The position numbers were made by a program, and so were the translations under genes. From Polydactylus sextarius (lineage: Eukaryota > Chordata > Actinopteri > Polynemidae): DNA of 64,000 nt. The stretch spans positions 495,501-559,500 of the forward strand of contig CM028914.1 in the NCBI GenBank assembly GCA_016801845.1. Reading direction: 5' to 3'. Under the pieces are notes generated by a model. That model made no database searches. It had not been told where the DNA came from and saw only the letters and a list, made by a program, of their open reading frames with translations. Positions 37,331 to 49,910 of the stretch are shown here, in pieces. How positions within the stretch are numbered: position 1 is the stretch's first letter; every line of letters starts with the position of its first letter.

Positions 37331-38300
37331 CTGATTCCTCACATCGGGTGGCTAATCCACACTGTTCAATACCACCATGTTGAAATGGCAAATTTGATTG
37401 ATGTGCCAGCTCCTCATATTTCTCACTCCCACTGACAAATAATGCACAGTTCCAGTGCATTAGTGAGCTCCTTGTCATCCCCACAATATAATACACCCTG
37501 GACCATGGTATTAGTTTCTGATTTATTTATTAATATTTTTAAGCTGGTGGCAGAGATAAAAAAATGAGCATAGCTTCCAGTAAATATTGTTGAATTAAGG
37601 CCTGCATGAGAAGACAAGACTCCTCTTACATCTTCCTTTGCATAATGCCGTGTGCTGCTTCTTTGTTTTGTTGTGTTTTCTTCCTCCAGAGATAATCATA
37701 TTATCTGCTGTGGCTTCCACTCGCTCGCCAAGGTTGTGCTCTCAGCTAAATCCACAATTGATCTTTCCTCTTCTCTGCCCTCCCTTCATTCCTACATCAG
37801 TCTCTCTCTCTTTCTCCCACTCTCTCCATAAACCCTGCTTCCCATCTCAGGCAATCACTCAGCTCTGCAGAGATGGGAGGAAAAAGGAGGGTATGGGAGG
37901 TGGATATTTAATCAACTGAGTTAGCTCTGCTGGGGCCAAACAACAACTCCTATCAGAAGTGGGATTTAGCAAGTGATCAGCATGGGGCTGGTCTCAGTTT
38001 GGGCTATTGATCACACATCACAGACGATAGCGGCGTAGTCGTCTAATGAGGCCAATCCACAGATTTAGAAACTTTTAGGTGAGGGTGGATATGTGGGCAT
38101 GAACTAATTAAGAGGGGGTAGAAAATGGCCTCCTTTCTAGATTTCATGTTCTAAACTTTACCCTACTTTCCTCTAATGTCACAGAAGCTACCTCTGGCTT
38201 CAGGGACAAAGAGGAGCTGTGCTTTGAACCAATTTAGCAGTGAGTCATGAGGTTAATTGTTTGAGAACAGGGTAGCTTTGGTTGAGTTTTTGCCAGTGAC
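37331..38300. promoter_or_regulatory. Candidate conserved non-coding region, long
   Basis: Well-ordered unique sequence. 37360-37660 includes GGCAAATTTGATTGATGTGCC and CTTTGCATAATGCC. TTTTCTTCCTCCAG (ends 37690) followed by an open stretch resembles an acceptor, but no good donor follows. 38010-38290 is another even block. CT-rich 37790-37830 is the only low-complexity part. Confidence 0.4.
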
Positions 38301-38389
38301 TTCCTGTCTATAATTTACATCATATCTCGTAACCTAAACCACAGCCTTTGAGGTGTCACAGAGGCTGATGCACATTCTGGATCTTTTAC

Positions 38390-38720
38390 ACCATTTCTCA
38401 AGCCGGGTAATGCTAATTGAACACTACACTACAAAAAGATGTCAGGCCACTGTTGTGACAGGACTGAGGAGACAAAAAGGCAACAGCAATTGGCTCCCAT
38501 GTTAATTGTCTCTTCAAAGAGAGATGGCACGTACTTTAGCGCAGCGTCAAACTGTGATCGTCACTGCTTTTTTAACCCAATCAGGCCTCAGATGTCTCCT
38601 CCATCTGCCGAGATCAAATGACACATCACTTGGAGATGAGAACAGAACCACAACCCCTGCCTGTATATCAAATATGGAAGTGGGATAAAAGCGTGCGTGG
38701 CTTTTCATCTTTAAAGAAAG
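38390..38720. promoter_or_regulatory. Candidate conserved non-coding element
   Basis: TAATTGA at 38414-38420, CAATTGGCTCCC near 38488 and TTAATTG at 38512-38518 in one 300-bp block, with scattered CpG. Overlapping frames on both strands (38439-38837) carry no protein signal. Confidence 0.45.
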
Positions 38721-39740
38721 TTGTTGAAGGGGAGCACCACCGTTAGCACAAAGTCTACAGCTGTCAGACAGAAACTCCCGTCTTTCCCGCCCATGTGTTA
38801 GAAAATGACAAAAGCTGCAGACGTTAAGCCAAGGCAAATTGTTTTGTCACACGGTGACAAGACACAAACTAAAGTCGGTGGGAAGGAGAGAGGCAGGTTG
38901 CTGGTCAGTGACGTGGACCTCCCCTTCCTCACAGCAACGACCGAACCGAGACGCAAATGATTCAGTGGACTGAGCAACATCCACCTTGTTTAATGATAAC
39001 ACCAGTGGAGCTGTGTTCCTCGGAGACGTTCACGTCCTGATGTGGTTTCACAGTCGGAGGATAAACTGTCGCTGCTATTGTTTAAAAAAAACTCCATTAA
39101 AATCAGCTGCAGCAGCGTCAACAAACATCAACCACCATGACTTTACTTTCACTTCTTTAGGTCAAATGTTTCATGAACTAACACTAGTCACAAAAAACAA
39201 CCACAGTGTAAAACTGTCTTTACATTTTTGTGTCTGATATTTTCTCTTGTATCATGTCACATTAACAGTATCAAGCAGATTACCACCGTCATGTCCTGAC
39301 CCGTTTCACACTCCCACAGGACGTCCTCACGTTTTAGTAATTATATGAGCCTTCATCGCTCCACCACCCTGCAGCCAAATGATCAGGTTGTCACATGTAT
39401 GATGGTTAAAACTGTTGATGTTTGATGACCTTCTCCACCTTCAAACCAAAGTTTCTACTTGTGCACATAATATAATAGTGATGACAGCTGAGAACATTCC
39501 TGCTCCCAGCGGAGACAACTTTTATGATCTATTCCTTGAGGACACCCTGAGGCCAAACTTTTACTTTTACATTTCAGCCACAGTACTGATAAATATGTAA
39601 GAACAGAAGAATCAGCAGTGTTTCCACAGGAGACAGAATAAACAGCAACGCCTCTGGGGGTTGCTACGAGGGCTTTTAGTCCTCCTCAACTGATGGTTAA
39701 TATTTTTTCTTGGTGTGAAGTGGAGGCAGATGGGAAACCA
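38721..39740. other. Non-coding stretch, nothing certain
   Basis: Several short frames on both strands. AGCTGCAGCAGCGTC near 39103 and GGGGGTTGCTACGAGG near 39656 are isolated words without wider structure. Confidence 0.45.
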
Positions 39741-40340
39741 CGGACACAGAACGATCATTTTAAATTCATCTCAAATAGAATGAGGACAGCGTTTGATACA
39801 TAATAAAGTCACGTAGTCAGAAATTATTGTCCTCAATCGGTCAACGTTCGATCTCCCACTGAGAGAAACTCTCAGACAGAGCGAGTGGCTGCACTTTAAT
39901 AATCACATGCCACCATTTCACTTAAATACATGTTAGATGTATTGCAGCGGAACAAATGCAGTATTACTGTTGTCAAAATGTCAACGTGGACTCCTTCACT
40001 GCCTCATGTTTCAAATGTCAACGCTTGTGGCTGACGCCAGCTTTTATAGGAGACATGGTTTTCACATATCTATTAATGCATGATGGGAAAAGCAGAGCAA
40101 TGTGCAGAGAACACATCATTATTTAACTACATGCAAAAGACCAAGAGGGTTGGGGGGGGGTGCAGTAAGACCTTGGGGGATTACCCAATACACATCATTT
40201 CCCCCAACCCTCAAACCTCATGCTTTCCTGATCACATAAAGGATTACATGTCTTTGCAGGAACACATTTAAGTATTAACTCCCCACAAAGTACAAAAGTC
40301 TCAAGGCCAAATTAAACATCTGCTGCTCAAACTTGGAGGC
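39741..40340. promoter_or_regulatory. Candidate conserved non-coding region containing a nested hairpin
   Basis: Unique 600-bp block. Words include TCATTTTAAATTC, TTTAATAATCACATGCC and CTATTAATGCATGATGGG. The hairpin at 40145-40212 lies inside it, so the block may act as DNA element, RNA structure, or both. Confidence 0.4.
40145..40212. repeat. Nested inverted repeats, G/C-run hairpin
   Basis: GAGGGTTGGGGG (40145-40156) is perfectly complementary to CCCCCAACCCTC (40201-40212). Within the 44-nt loop, TTGGG and CCCAA (about 40173-40188) can form a second small stem. The G-run continues to nine G. Confidence 0.6.
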
Positions 40341-40409
40341 AACAAAGTTGTGAGCTGTGATACATTTCAAAAGAAAGAGAAGATAAATTCATCTCTTTCT
40401 TTTCTATAG

Positions 40410-40450
40410 ATGAAGAAGCTCAATTTCACCAAGGCTGTGTTTGGTTACAC
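40410..40450 (+). other. Possible 41-bp exon
   Basis: TCTTTCTTTTCTATAG immediately precedes 40410 and GTGAGT follows 40450, so both splice sites are near consensus. The segment starts with ATG and is open as MKKLNFTKAVFGYT. A second frame (EEAQFHQGCVWLH) is also open. At 41 bp it is not a multiple of three, so inclusion would shift frame or contribute to a UTR or non-coding transcript. No neighbouring exon could be linked. Confidence 0.25.
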
Positions 40451-40470
40451 GTGAGTGGATCACCATGAGG

Positions 40471-41285
40471 CCTTTGTTATGACAGGAAGGTCATGCTGTG
40501 TGATTAGGATTCAATGTCAAATGGTGGCGGTCTCCGGTGAGAACAGATGCAGTTTGCACGAACAGTCACTGGGATTCGGTTAGTGTTAATCATCACAAAC
40601 GTCCTGAGAGACGAGCAGCTCAGCTCATCGTTCCCGTGCAGTTAATGGACACAGGAAGTGAAGGTGTCACCGCGTGTGAATCAGACTCGTCTCAGACGTG
40701 AACAGCCACTCGCTCACGTTAAGCTGCTTTCAATCTGATGCTTTTTATGCACATTGTGGATTTGCACATAATAAATTAAATGAAAATGAAAGCTTTTACA
40801 CTCGGCTGAGGTGGGAAAAGATGGAATATTAATGAAGAGAAAACAGTGAAAAGAGACAAATAAAAGACGAGGGGCAGGTGCTTTAACTTCTTGTTCTTGC
40901 TAACGTGAGCAAAGAAAAGATATTATTAAACAAGCAGGTCCTCACCTACTTCGTGTTTTATCATTTTGATCATTTTCATTTTCACACTGTTACTTTTAAA
41001 AATGTGTGAGAACAAACGAATCAGTGTCGTTTTTACTCTGAACTCTTCATCATTCGACTAAAAGAAAAGACAATGTGACAAAGACACGTGTAACATCTGT
41101 AACAAACCCGTCACATGACCACCTCTGTCCAGATGTGAACCTTGCTCTTCACATCATTTATTCCTTCCAACGTTAGTCTGGAAAAGTAAAGTCTGCAGAC
41201 TCACAACTGAGAAGGTAACTGGAGGAATAAATGTAATGTTTGTTTAGTTCAGCGGTGCAACTGTTTGTCGGTCAACAGAGTCTCA
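40471..41285. other. Non-coding stretch, nothing recognised
   Basis: AT-rich with A-runs. A CpG-containing patch at 40600-40720 is short. Confidence 0.5.
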
Positions 41286-41470
41286 GGAGGTTGAACAGGT
41301 CGTCCAGTAATTGGAAGGTCGGTGGTTTGATTCCCAGCTCTTCTCGTCCAAATCAAGTGTCCTCAGGCAACAAACTGAAGCTCAAATCACTTCCCGCAGC
41401 TGCTGCAGCTGCTGCATCGGGACGTTGGTGAGTTTTACATCAGGATGAGATGTGAATGTGTGAGTGAAGC
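41286..41470 (+). mobile_element. Diverged copy of a common teleost repeat
   Basis: Seen: CAGGTCGTCCAGTAATTGG, AAGGTCGGTGGTTTGATTCC, AAGTGTCCTCAGGCAACAAACTG, ATCGGGACG and TGTGAATGTGTGAGTG in that order. Known, from memory: a frequent fish repeat reads 'gtcgtccagtaatcggaaggtcggtggttcgattcc...gtgtccttgggcaagacactga...tgtgaatg'. The GGTTTGATTCC word resembles a tRNA B box, but there is no tRNA fold around it. It shares the GTGTCCTT-type segment with the element at 36829-37114. Confidence 0.65.
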
Positions 41471-41795
41471 GTCATGAAGTTTCCATCAACACCAGTGTTT
41501 CCAGAAACATAACCATTTACTTTAATAAGAAGAATTAGAGAGTTAAACAAACAGCGGGTCGATCTGTGGTGAAACTGTTTTTACTGTGGACACAGAGATT
41601 TGTTTCCATCTACTTCCTCATTGTAGCTTCAGATAAAGATAAAGACGTTTTATCTTTGTCAGTGATGAACAAAACCAACGGCTCATTACTCAGTTCAACA
41701 CAGACACGTCTGTTTGACTGAAATAACATTAAAAGTTACAAAACTATAAACAGCAACATGAAGCTTCATTTATTTAAAAAGGACTGTTTCTAAAT

Positions 41796-41798
<3 letters not shown>

Positions 41799-41845
<47 letters not shown>
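41799..41845. repeat. (CA)n microsatellite
   Basis: Pure AC tract of 47 bp. Confidence 0.98.
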
Positions 41846-41848
<3 letters not shown>

Positions 41849-44139
41849 CCATACGAACCAAAAACGAGTGTGATGATGAGCTGTGGCGAGACGCCCTTCA
41901 CTAATTTAAGGAAATCACTTGGGGAAAGAAAAAATGTGAAAAAAGTCATTTTTGGCGTTTTACATCTGTCAGTCTGTGTGTAGCCTGATTATTGCGCGTT
42001 AATCGACTCTGTTAATCACACCCTCAGGTGAGGGAGACGGAGGGAGATTTAAGAACATGACGACAAAATGGTGGAACAGCTGCTCTTCAACTGTACGTGA
42101 AGCTCAGGAGAGTCGGTCCTGTGAGTCCGAGTCACTGTAAAAAAAACAACGACAACAACGTCAACTGATCCGAGATCAGTCGGAGCAGACGTGATCTTCA
42201 TTACGTTGGTGGACGGAAACACGGTTGGTTCACTGTGATACGATCAGTTTCTACGTCAAACACTGACACTTGAGTCTGATAAAGTAACGTTGTTGTTATT
42301 TGTTGCATCAGAGGAATCTTCTTCTTTAACTGTAGACAGATATGTTATTAGTTATATACAATAAAAGTCATAAACCTCCAGTTAATAAAACAAGTTGACT
42401 CTTTCTATTGTTTCTAAATGAACTTGGATCAGTTAATCTCAGTTATTTCTGTGACTGTTTCATTCACTTTTTTTTAAAACGTCACCATGTGGTTGTTGAA
42501 GGAGATGAAGTTGTTGGTTGGTTGGTTGGTTGGTTAGTTAGTTAGTTAGTATCAACTATACTCAGAATTTGAGCCTTGTAGAAAACAACTTGTCCTGATG
42601 TAGTTTTATAATACTAATAATTATGTGTTAAACACACTTCAGTGCCACAGTAAAGTAACGTCTGGAGGAGCAGACTGAAGTTTTATTGAAATCTGACCTG
42701 TGTTTAATAAAGATCATGTCTATATAAAACGTATTTATATAAAACAACAGTCTCAGGTTAACTCATCTCAACCTTCCACGTGTTGAGTGAGAAGCAGCAG
42801 CAGCCGACATGCTTCAATAAGTGACGGTCGATGCAGAGATGAAGAGGACGAACGGTCGAGATGAAATATTATAATACAGAACGTCCATGTCTGTTTTCTT
42901 TATTTCCTGTTGTTTTTAAAGACTCGTTGGTTGAACGTGTCTTTTTTCTGTCTGATTCATGAATTATTCCCTCCTCCAACAGTAACTGAGGATTATTTAC
43001 CTCCAAACACCCAGCTTCATTTTCTCTATTTATTTTCCTGGTTTTCTTTTCTGCCTGAGTAGCCACTTTGTTTCCTGGTGCCTTTAAGTTTGTTTCTTTT
43101 GTTTTTTTATTCGCCCACTGATGCTGCTACATTCCAATGTAAACACACTTTAAGGCAAATGAGCCACTAAAGTGTCGTCCAACAGAAACAGAGCAGGGAA
43201 ACCGATCACTCCTCCTCAGGACGAAGACGACGCCACCGATGACAACTTCTGCAACCAATCACCAAATGAAGCTCATGTTTGTTTTCACCAGGAGCACAAA
43301 GCTCAATCAGAAGGATTTTCAACTGTAACATGAAATAAACATGTAGTTATTCAACCTTCAGCTAAAAGTCAAAGGTTTAAGAAAACAGCTCTCAGGAGGT
43401 TGGTGAAGATAAAAGCAACAGACAAGAAGCAGCAGCTTCTTTACATAATTTATCTCTGAGGACGAAACAACATCGATGCCTCAGTCTCATGAATCTAACC
43501 GAGGCTGTCCACATATAATCTGCTTTATTTCCCAAAACAACGGAGCCTCTCTCGAGTTTGTAGGTCACGTACTTTTTCACATCATCTCTTTTTTAAGTCT
43601 GAACTCCATGGTCGCTCTGACCTGTGCTCACGCTACAATGAGCTCTTCTTGTCTCAGATCTGTTTGAGTTCAACTTGACATGGGCCACTGGGCAACTTTC
43701 CTTCCTCCCACAACCTGAGGAGTTACAAAAGCAGCAGAGGAGACTTTTCCAGCCGTGATGGTGGGACGCTGCTGCTGAGGTGTGAGGAGGAGGAGGCCAG
43801 CAGGTTGGTCAGAGACCTGCTGGGAGTTGGAAGTGCTGTGAGTTTGGATGAGGTGAGAATGGATCTTGGACATCGTCTGAGGTTTCACTGCACTTGACTA
43901 CTCTTAGCTGAAGCAACCAACCGTGGAGGAATGTGCAGCTGGGAGTGGAGGCGGGAAGCTCCTCTCTCAGCTCGGTTGTTGTAGCCGGTTAAACCCTCTC
44001 AGTGCTGCAGACCTGCTCCTCCTGTTGTTCCTTCACTTTTAGGAGAATTTCATGTTTTTGTGGTTTTATTACACAGGAACTGGTGCCTGGGTGATCTTTA
44101 CACCCAGTTCACTTTAATCACAAAAAAGAAATATATATC
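41846..44139. other. Non-coding stretch with one tetranucleotide repeat
   Basis: Apart from the (GGTT)n at 42511-42550, nothing stands out. Frames at 42869-43888 are short. 43680-43860 is G-rich and purine-skewed. Confidence 0.5.
42511..42550. repeat. (GGTT)n passing into (AGTT)n
   Basis: About six GGTT units followed by four AGTT units, a directional unit switch by one G-to-A change. Confidence 0.95.
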
Positions 44140-44211
44140 CACACACACACACACACACACAGAGAGAGAGAGACACACACACACACATAGACACACAGAC
44201 ACACACACACA
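44140..44211. repeat. Compound (CA)n(GA)n(CA)n microsatellite
   Basis: CA tract, then AGAGAG, then CA with TAG and CAG interruptions. Confidence 0.95.
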
Positions 44212-44690
44212 TTTTGTGGCTGCATCTTCCAAACATCAGCATCATCAAGACTCAACTGAACAATAACCAACCTGTGGTCATGTTCAGTAAAGATTCATTT
44301 TATTAATGAATTAATAGATAAACTGTCAAGATGATCTTTGATCTTTAGCAGTAACTAAGTTAATGATAAAGATGATGATAATATCATGACCTGGTTCATC
44401 CACAACTTTTCCAAACTTCAACCACAGTTTTCTTTGCTTCTTGACTGAAGACGTGAACAACTCTACGTTTCCTTCAGTCAGAACTCTGTTTCCTGACTGA
44501 GATGCTTCGGTCACTTCTCACCTGCAGAATAAGTTGTTGTTTCATTGTAAAGAAACAGGAAGCTTGAATCAGCGGGACTCAGCTAACGTCTGAAGATACA
44601 GTTGACACCTGCTTATTATTTCATCAACCCTTGAGGACGTGATGAAGACACAAATAAAGATACTTTACTTTAAAACTAGGAGAAGTTTTA
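44212..44690. other. Non-coding, nothing certain
   Basis: On the minus strand TTCTGCAGGTGAGAAG (44514-44529) forms a fair donor, and the frame beyond it (44326-44514) is open, but no acceptor or family supports an exon. Confidence 0.45.
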
Positions 44691-45140
44691 CTTCCAGAAA
44701 ACGAGGCAGACGGCTCCACTGCTAGGATCCTGAGCCCACATTGCTATTCTGATGTCAGATGTATAGAGGCGCTTTGAGGGATAAGATATTCGGGTAGATG
44801 ACTTTATGAACATGGCTGAAAGCAGAATGAAGATCCAGCTGCTTCCCTCTGCTCAGCCAGTCTGTGCAGCACTGTATCTCCAGGAGACGATAAAATATAC
44901 ACCAGCTAAGCTTCAGTGTGTCTTTGTGTGGGAGGCAGCTGGGAAGAAGTCATCATTAAGTCACTGAAATCAACAATGAAGTCTACCACAAAAAACACTT
45001 GCTCTCTGGCCTCATTGTGTTTCTTCAAAGCTTTGAATCTCCACTGGTCGCTGGCCAACGATCTGAAGTCACGATGCAAGAAAATTATGTCCCTGTTTCA
45101 CTTCCCCCAAAGGAAGAAATGCAATTTCAAGTAAACAAAG
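44691..45140. promoter_or_regulatory. Candidate conserved non-coding region
   Basis: Unique 450-bp block with CCACATTGCTATTCTG, GGGATAAGATATTC and CAAAGCTTTGAATC. CTCCACTGGTCGC lies near 45040. A 72-codon plus frame (44916-45134) has no recognisable product. Confidence 0.4.
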
Positions 45141-46186
45141 TACAAACTCAGTTCTAAGCTAATGACCTGGGGTGTGTTTCCCAGAAGTATTGTTCTACTG
45201 TTACGTAGGAAAAAAAAAACAGTGATGGAACAAAACAATGATTCTTAAAACTCCTGGAGACAAAATGAAACCTGCACTGTCACCACAGCCAATGTTTCAT
45301 GATCATGAAGCAACGATGATGAGAAACTAGTGAAATATGTGACAACATGTAGCAAACGTCCTCAAGTTATTTACATTTATTTACTGTCAACCGATACTTT
45401 ATCATTTGATTTTAACATTAAAACGTATTTCACAGCTGGAACATGTTTCTCTTTAATCGTCATGATTCAACACGTTCATTATTAGAGCGAACAGATCAAA
45501 CTTTAAATGGTTTTTACCTGAAAGACGAAACCTTTTCATGTTTTATTTTTAATAATTTTACTCATTTTAACATGTGAACGAGTTCAAACATCAGACGTGA
45601 AAAACGGCTCTGTATCTGATTCACTGTGGTTTTATTTATTTATTAGGACTCTGATCCTCATTTATGAAGAATTTCTAAGACGATTAACCTATAAAAATAA
45701 ATGTAATAGTTACAGTTTTGTTGTAGAGTTGAGTTGTGTTGTTGCAGAATAAACATGGAAGATAAGGGTGTGTTTTTGTTTCTGTTCCAGTTAAAACATG
45801 ATACCTGAGGCTACATGTGATGTGTGATCAGATACAGACATCTACTGAAAAACCTCGGTGTGGTCGAGTCTCGTCTGTGATGGATCTGGAAACGTCAACC
45901 TGCTTTCTGCCGTTTAGCATGTTGGATGAACATTTAACCCCCCAACACTGAGAGAGAATAAACAAAGAATGTGATCGAACGTATGAATGAACAAGACGCC
46001 ATGATTCCTCATTAACGTCTGCATTTCACCGACGCTCATTTGTTACAGTTGGAGGAAGTGACAACCACGATTTGTCCAACGACGCAGGACGGAGCCTGAA
46101 AAACCAGGAATGGATGAAAGAAAGAGAGAGCAGATGGGACGGTGTCAGGGTGAGTGGGATGGAGAAAACCTTCATCCATCATGGCC
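45141..46186. other. Non-coding stretch, nothing recognised
   Basis: AT-rich with an A-run at 45211-45220. No elements seen. Confidence 0.5.
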
Positions 46187-46732
<546 letters not shown>

Positions 46733-47120
46733 GCAGACTTATTGAGGCCACAGAAACAACCAGCAGCTTCTGTCAGAGGTGGAGGCTGTTTGCTGAAAAC
46801 TCTCACTGCTTCTTGATACATATTTAATAAAGTAGAAACTTCAGCTGATTTTAGAGCCACTGTCTTCATCATCATCACATGTCAACGTGTTAAGATCTTC
46901 ATCAACCTGACTTCCTGTTTCCTGCTCAGACGTCGTAGCAGGTTGATGATGATTGTTTTTGAGAAACAAACAAGATCAGTGATGAGATGATGAAGCATCA
47001 GTCAAATGATTTATTAACTAACGATCAGACGTTAACGAACGACGTTTCATCGTATAAAGACTCGTCTGTTCACTAAGCTAAAACATGTTTCTTCTACTTT
47101 GTGTCTTCATGTTCTGGGGG

Positions 47121-47350
47121 AAAGTGTCAGACTCTGAGTTCTTTGTTTGTGTGACTGTGAGACGAATGGATTTGGATCGTAGCTGGGGAGCGTGGACACA
47201 AACATGAAGGAGCAGCAGCTCCACCTGCGACCCTGTGGGCCGAGTGTGATGTAGGGCCCGGCTGCCGGGGGATGATGGGGATTAGCTGGAAAACTGTCTG
47301 AGAATGACTAAATAAACAACAAAACCAGCAGCGAGAGGGAAACAAAGACA
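47121..47350. promoter_or_regulatory. Candidate enhancer-like block
   Basis: GC-richer unique block (GGGCCCGGCTGCCGGGGG near 47253) passing into GGGATTAGCTGG and ACTAAATAAACAACAAAACC. The preceding 46733-47120 shows nothing. Confidence 0.35.
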
Positions 47351-48529
47351 GCGCGGCCACGACACTGTTGTTTTGAACTGTGGAACGGGTTCGTCAAGGT
47401 TAGAAAAGGTGACAGAAGAAGAAGTTGGATGGAATTTTAAAGCAGCGGGATGAAAACACGTCGATGTGACTGGACGCCTGAAAAATGTAAAACTATTTTA
47501 AACAACAGCTGCTATGCTTTGAAACCTGCGGGTGGTCGACGGATGAGGATGTTTTCAGCTTCCTGACATGAAAAGTTGTGATTTCCATCGGATCCGTCCA
47601 CCGATGGAGCGACGACCAGCAGCTGCATAATGTTCCCATTTCATTCCACGTGAGTCGGAGGACGGTAATAGAGTCGACGTCTCCAACCACAGATTCACAC
47701 ACATTTGTTATTTATTCATGAAAAAGTGAGCGGGTGCTGAGTTTAATATGGTCTAGATCATTCACTTACTTCTATTCAAATTCAACTTTAATATCATTTC
47801 ACTCAAAAATTTTCTCTCTGTCCGTTCGTGAAACAACTTCCTTCACATTTGTGAGTCAAAACAGAGAATGTGTTATTTTGACTGAAACGATGAAAACTGA
47901 CAAAACACAAAGCGTCAAATCTGGTTTTTGCTCCTGATGGAGTCACTTGATTATGATGTTTTAATGTGAATGTGTTTAACCTGTTTTATCCTGAGACGCT
48001 GCAGAACAGCAACACACCAAACACAACTGTGGTCTGATCGCTCAACTCAGACAAAAGAGGAAGAAAAGATCATTTTACAATGTTTGAAAGAGCAAACCAA
48101 CAATTCTTCTATATGTGACCATATCATCACCACGTTGGAAAGATAAAAAGGTCAAAAACTCATGAAGAAGATTTTCTGTTGAGAAGATTTTAGTAAAGTT
48201 AAATGTTGAGTTTCAAGTCGAATCTTTGTCGTGAAACAAAGTTCTGCGGTTTGTTTGTGAAGAAAAATCAGTTTTAGTAACAAACTCAAACTGTCGTTAA
48301 CGTTTTAATGGTTCAAACCAGCGGCAGCTTCTGACTTCACTGTCACATTTTCCTCTTTATTCTTGAATTCAGAGGAAATTTGTTTGGATGAAGTTTGAAA
48401 ATAAAAACTAAATGACACAAAACTACTGAGGGTCAAGAAAAGTTGAACACTGAGGTCACGTTCCTCAAATGACTCCATCAAAGAAAAGTCCACTAAGTTA
48501 GACCGGCTGCTATCAGTCGGCCATCTTGG
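47351..48529. other. Non-coding stretch, nothing recognised
   Basis: Short featureless frames only. AT content rises toward the right. Confidence 0.5.
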
Positions 48530-49130
48530 AACAGTTAGACTACTAAGCTGTTGCCGGCCTCGCCCTCAAAATCCTCTGTGTTTACTTAACCTTTAGGAAG
48601 TCCTCATTAGCCGGCTCACTCTGCCGAGCCTATTGGCTTGTCAGGAGAGAGATAAATTAACAGTGGGAGCATTGATCTGACTTATGCCTTGAGCCAGGAT
48701 CACGTTGGCCAGTCTGTATGCACAATGTAATTAGTTATCAGCGAGAGGGGAGTTTTCTTAAGTGATTAATCAGGAGAGCTGTGTGACTCCAAAGTAAAAG
48801 CATGAGCAGCCAGTGGAGTTAAAAGGGCACCTAACTGAGGCAGAGTCTTCACCAAAAAAAACCAGATCGATTGTGTATTTGAGGTACGAGAAACAAGTGT
48901 TGGACCTGATCCTGATATAACGTCTGTGCTGACGAGCTGGGGGGAAATAAAAGTTTAAAAAGCCTCCGTGCAATCAGAGAGCTGCTCTGGACATGAAAAA
49001 TCAGCAGTAATATACTTTATAATTGATTAAGTATCATTAAGCATCACAAACAAAAAGACAAGCCTCAGCAAATGCCCTGCTGCTAAAACGCCTCGGGCTC
49101 GAAGTGCCTCTTGTACATTCAGGCACTGTG
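48530..49130. promoter_or_regulatory. Candidate conserved non-coding element (strong by eye)
   Basis: 48545-48750 is compact unique sequence (CTCACTCTGCCGAGCC, TTGGCTTGTCAGG, GATAAATTAACAGTGGG) with TAATTAG at 48728-48734. The perfect palindrome TGATTAATCA at 48763-48772 is a dimeric homeodomain (OTX/PITX-type) site. The remainder to 49130 is also repeat-free. This has the strongest CNE texture of the window, though conservation is unverified. Confidence 0.5.
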
Positions 49131-49629
49131 GTGATGAGGAAGAGGAAGAAACTTAACAGAGTTGAGTTTAGAGTTTCACAACATCTTAAACAGCACACAG
49201 AGGTAAAAGTGTAGAGACTGAGCTCGTCACTACACACGGGCGGTGAGATCTGATGAGACAAAGAGACCGGAGACGCTGCAATGTCTCACTTTACAACAAT
49301 AACGAAATCTCATTATGTGGAGCGAGAGTCGACCAGACTGAAGCAAACGAAGCTCCACGTGGTGAAGGCTCCTCCACGCTGAGACCAGAGAGAGGAGGAG
49401 GACTGAGGAGACCTGGCTGCTCCACGACCACGTCAACAACGTGGAAAATATCACTAAGACACAAAGAGATGGAGGAGTGAAGATGAGAATCGATGTTGAG
49501 ATAAATGATGCAGCAGCTCCCAGTGGAAACACACTAACATCCAGGCTCTTAGTGCTAATTGACAGACGGCTCGTCCTCCCTCTGAACACAAACCGCTGGG
49601 TTTCTCCTCCACTTTTCTCTGTCCAACAT
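49131..49629. other. Non-coding, multiply open frames
   Basis: Overlapping frames of 60-119 codons on both strands at 49230-49638 cancel each other. There is no domain. Confidence 0.45.
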
Positions 49630-49910
49630 GTTTCATAGGTCAGACGCTGTGTGCTAATTGGCTATCGGAGCCGACGGGTCACCGCCGTCCCACCGTCCGT
49701 CCCCGGAGAGCTGTCATCCTGTCGCTGCCCACGCTCCTCCACAGGTTCACTGTGTGGTGGGAAGGTGCATGGCAGCTGCTGCAGAACTGCAGCGTCTCTG
49801 GGGGAAACATCGCGGGGATAAAGAGCAAAAGGCCCCGGCTTTCAGTCAACATCGCTAAAAATACCCGACAGAGCCGCAGAGAGGCTACAGACTACAGCTA
49901 CTGTCTGTTT
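49630..49910. other. CpG-rich patch
   Basis: One of the most CpG-dense stretches (49670-49740 and 49800-49870). GCTAATTGGC lies at its left edge, and CTCCTCCACAG, an acceptor-like word, near 49743. It could be a small CpG island, an enhancer or a decayed exon. Confidence 0.3.

Noticed and set aside
41320..41340. tRNA B box (GGTTTGATTCC)
   Set aside because: No A box, acceptor stem or cloverleaf around it. It belongs to a dispersed fish repeat.
49230..49589. 119-codon minus-strand frame
   Set aside because: It overlaps several other open frames on both strands, and its Ser/Leu-rich reading is typical of antisense to purine-rich DNA.
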